From positions 11,340 to 18,969 of the forward strand of contig DOZZ01000122.1 in assembly GCA_003517725.1 (NCBI GenBank): 7,630 nucleotides of DNA. The letters run 5' to 3'. Within the stretch, counting starts at the first letter, position 1. Each line of letters opens with the position of its first letter. Origin of the DNA: Bryobacterales bacterium (GTDB lineage: Bacteria > Acidobacteriota > Terriglobia > Bryobacterales > Bryobacteraceae). The notes under the pieces are model-generated. The model had not been told where the DNA came from, made no database searches, and saw only the letters and a list, made by a program, of their open reading frames with translations. Below are positions 6,393 through 7,630 of this stretch, piece after piece. The translations under genes were made by a program, and so were the position numbers.

Positions 6393-7352
6393 ATGCGACT
6401 GCTGCTGATTGTGTTGCTCACTGCGATGGGAGCGCCGGCCGTTTGGGCCGCGCGGGTGGACGCCCTGCTGGCCAAGTTCATCCCGGCCGACACGGTTTCG
6501 TTGATGGGCGCGCGGATGGACCAACTGCGGCAAACGCCGCTGTACGTGAAGATGATGGCGCAGCAGAAGCTGCCGCAGTTGGACCAGTTTGCGCGCGAGA
6601 CGGGCTTCGACCCGCGCACCGACGTGCAGGAGCTGCTGGTGGCGTCGCCGGCCGAGCCCGATGCGAGCGTGGTGATGGCGCATGGCTCGTTCCACCCGAT
6701 CCATCTCGAAAAGATTCAGGTGGAGAAGTTCGAGGGCTACAACATTTATGCGGGACCAGAGCATCCGGTCAGGCCGGGCGGGGTCGGGAATGGGAAATCG
6801 GGCTTCGTCCTGATCGACGCCTCGACCGCCGTGGCCGGCCCTGTAGACCGCGTTAAACGCGCCATCAGTCAATATAAGGGTGGCGGCAAGACGGTGCCCA
6901 AAGATCTGCTGGACCGCGCGCGCGCCATCGGCGACGAGTATCAGATCTGGGCCGTGTCGCAGGGCGGCTGGAACTTTCTTTCGACCCAGTTGCCGCAGAC
7001 CGGCAGCGGCGTGAACTTCGGGAAGATTTTTCAGAACCTGGACCGCACGGTGTTTGAGGCGGATCTGCGCAATGGGCTGAAGGCCGCGGCGATGGGCGAC
7101 TGCAAGACCAGCGAGGATGCTAAAAACCTGAGCGACGGCGCGCGCGGCCTGGTGGGCTTCGGGCGTCTGAGCGTGCCGGACAATCAGCCGGAGCTCCTGA
7201 AGCTGTGGGACGCCATTCAGGTGGCGCAGAACGACCGGCAAATTGTGATCCGCGCCGATATCCCGCAGAACTTGATTGACCAGTTGGTCGCGATGTTCCA
7301 GGCGGCCCCGCCGCGTGCCGTGCGGCCGCCGCATAGGATGAAGCCGCTTTAG
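6393..7352 (+). CDS. Secreted protein of unknown function, third gene of the ABC operon
   Basis: A 319-residue protein I cannot name. Residues 1-19 (MRLLLIVLLTAMGAPAVWA) are a clear Sec signal with a VWA cleavage site, and no other membrane segment is present, so it should be periplasmic or secreted. The mature part opens with FIPADTVSLMGARMDQLRQT (29-48) and continues with LPQLDQFARETGFDPRTDVQ (60-79). A second alpha/beta-looking section runs from about 215 to 300, including FEADLRNGLKAAAMG and GRLSVPDNQPELLKLW. It has one cysteine (C237) and a basic, Pro-rich tail. I recognise no catalytic motif. The style recalls secreted unknowns of Acidobacteriota, an impression only. It starts 3 nt after the permease stop, with GGAGG at 6376-6380 upstream, so it is very probably co-expressed with the exporter and may be its periplasmic partner or cargo-handling factor. 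Confidence 0.85.
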   Translation: MRLLLIVLLTAMGAPAVWAARVDALLAKFIPADTVSLMGARMDQLRQTPLYVKMMAQQKLPQLDQFARETGFDPRTDVQELLVASPAEPDASVVMAHGSFHPIHLEKIQVEKFEGYNIYAGPEHPVRPGGVGNGKSGFVLIDASTAVAGPVDRVKRAISQYKGGGKTVPKDLLDRARAIGDEYQIWAVSQGGWNFLSTQLPQTGSGVNFGKIFQNLDRTVFEADLRNGLKAAAMGDCKTSEDAKNLSDGARGLVGFGRLSVPDNQPELLKLWDAIQVAQNDRQIVIRADIPQNLIDQLVAMFQAAPPRAVRPPHRMKPL

Positions 7353-7360
7353 AGGAGTAC

Positions 7361-7516
7361 ATGAACTCTGTCTCCCGCCGGTCTCTCAGGGCCTGCGGTC
7401 CAAGCAAGCTCATGAAAAAGGCGGACCCGCAGTCATCTGTTTGTTTGTGGGGCGCGCTTGAGCGTGCAGAGGGCTTCAGCAAGGGACGGTCCGGGGGGAC
7501 CGTCGGAAGGAGCTGA
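7361..7516 (+). CDS. Doubtful 51-residue ORF
   Basis: This frame opens with ATG at 7361, 8 nt after the secreted-protein stop, and has a good ribosome-binding site (AGAGGAG at 7351-7357). It encodes 51 Ser/Arg/Gly-rich residues (MNSVSRRSLRACGP...) with no signal, membrane segment or motif I know. It runs through the inverted repeats described below, so the DNA may be better explained as structured RNA or terminator. No codon preference like that of the neighbouring genes is evident. Reported because the start site is well formed; the product is probably not a conserved protein. Confidence 0.2.
   Translation: MNSVSRRSLRACGPSKLMKKADPQSSVCLWGALERAEGFSKGRSGGTVGRS
7393..7432 (+). terminator. Possible hairpin terminator after the ABC operon
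   Basis: CTGCGGTCC (7393-7401) pairs with GGACCCGCAG (7423-7432) as nine base pairs with one bulged C (7426), around a 21-nt loop. A loosely T-rich stretch follows at 7433-7448. The loop is long and the T-tract interrupted, so termination is possible but weakly supported; it may instead be part of a structured RNA with the next hairpins. Confidence 0.3.
7452..7467 (+). repeat. Small inverted repeat with tetraloop
   Basis: GCGCGC (7452-7457) and GCGTGC (7462-7467) form six pairs including one G-U, closed by a TTGA loop. Because of the G-U pair the structure is better as RNA than as DNA. It lies between the two larger hairpins of the tail. Confidence 0.35.
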
Positions 7517-7517
7517 A
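7475..7517 (+). repeat. Two-tier inverted repeat with purine internal loop
   Basis: The inner stem is a perfect 8-bp repeat, GACGGTCC (7485-7492) with GGACCGTC (7497-7504), around a GGGG loop. An outer 6-bp stem, TTCAGC (7475-7480) with GCTGAA (7512-7517), encloses it. The helices are separated by an all-purine asymmetric internal loop, AAGG on one side and GGAAGGA on the other. No T-tract follows, so it is not a standard intrinsic terminator. It could be a structured RNA element, a protein-binding site, or part of a mobile-element end. Confidence 0.45.
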
Positions 7518-7630
7518 ACTGGGCGTCGTATGGGCTCTTTTAGACCCTCCGAACGATTTTCGTAAGTTATAGATTCTACTCGAGCTGGAGAGTGTGTTTC
7601 TGGAGAAGCCCGACAATCCTCAAGAACACA
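7518..7630. other. Tail with no gene identified
   Basis: The last 113 bases are visibly less GC-rich than the genes to the left. No frame here shows the strong G/C third-position preference of the resident genes. One plus frame reads protein-like (LKLGVVWALLDPPND) but meets a TAG at 7570-7572. A minus frame is open from 7630 to a TGA at 7433-7435 and could enter from outside the window. CTGGAGA occurs twice (7585-7591 and 7600-7606). I cannot assign a function. Confidence 0.3.

Noticed and set aside
6030..7334. A 434-codon minus-strand ORF opposite the permease and secreted-protein genes
   Set aside because: Its product is rich in Arg, His and Gln with no domain, signal or motif, while the plus strand encodes a clear permease and a signal-peptide protein. 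Long antisense frames are expected in GC-rich coding DNA.
7120..7482. A 120-codon minus-strand ORF across the end of the secreted-protein gene
   Set aside because: Most of it is antisense to a supported gene and the product is low-complexity Ser/Ala/Arg.
1..7630. CRISPR arrays, tRNA or rRNA genes, complete insertion sequences
   Set aside because: No regularly spaced direct repeats, cloverleaf-like segment, rRNA signature or transposase motif was found on reading both strands by eye.

Overview
The window is GC-rich bacterial chromosome with densely packed genes. The protein styles suggest an acidobacterium of the Solibacter/Bryobacter kind: a large secreted M14 peptidase with a HDNNRDW motif, a TonB receptor ending in a GAPRLW-type tail, and a secreted unknown protein with IPADT and TGFDPR motifs. 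This assignment rests on protein character only, because there is no rRNA or other marker gene here.

Layout. Two divergent gene sets are separated by a 63-nt gap (4574-4636). Leftward (minus strand), in transcription order: an amidohydrolase-2 / lactonase-like enzyme (4573-3743), a DUF58 membrane protein (about 3738-2686), a TonB-dependent outer-membrane receptor (2786-840) whose start overlaps the DUF58 end by about 100 nt, a previously uncalled 25-residue mini-lipoprotein (811-734), and the first 244 codons of a secreted M14 zinc carboxypeptidase (734 to beyond base 1). Spacing is tight throughout, so this looks like one transcription unit.

Rightward (plus strand): an ABC-2 type exporter ATPase with a TTG start (4637-5563), its six-helix permease (5553-6389, 11-nt overlap), and a secreted protein of unknown function 3 nt further on (6393-7352). 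This is a compact three-gene operon.

The last 278 bases (7353-7630) hold no convincing gene. They contain several inverted repeats, including a two-tier hairpin at 7475-7517, and the base composition becomes less GC-rich towards the window edge. They could be a terminator region, a structured RNA, or the edge of a mobile or repeated element.

How the genes may work together. The receptor, mini-lipoprotein and M14 peptidase make a plausible cell-surface set for capturing and trimming peptides or another small substrate. The ABC pair plus secreted protein is a plausible export or envelope-maintenance unit. Both statements are inferences from gene order. The least ordinary items are the mini-lipoprotein with its TGATG junction, the long DUF58/receptor overlap, the possible leaderless promoter of the amidohydrolase, and the structured tail.
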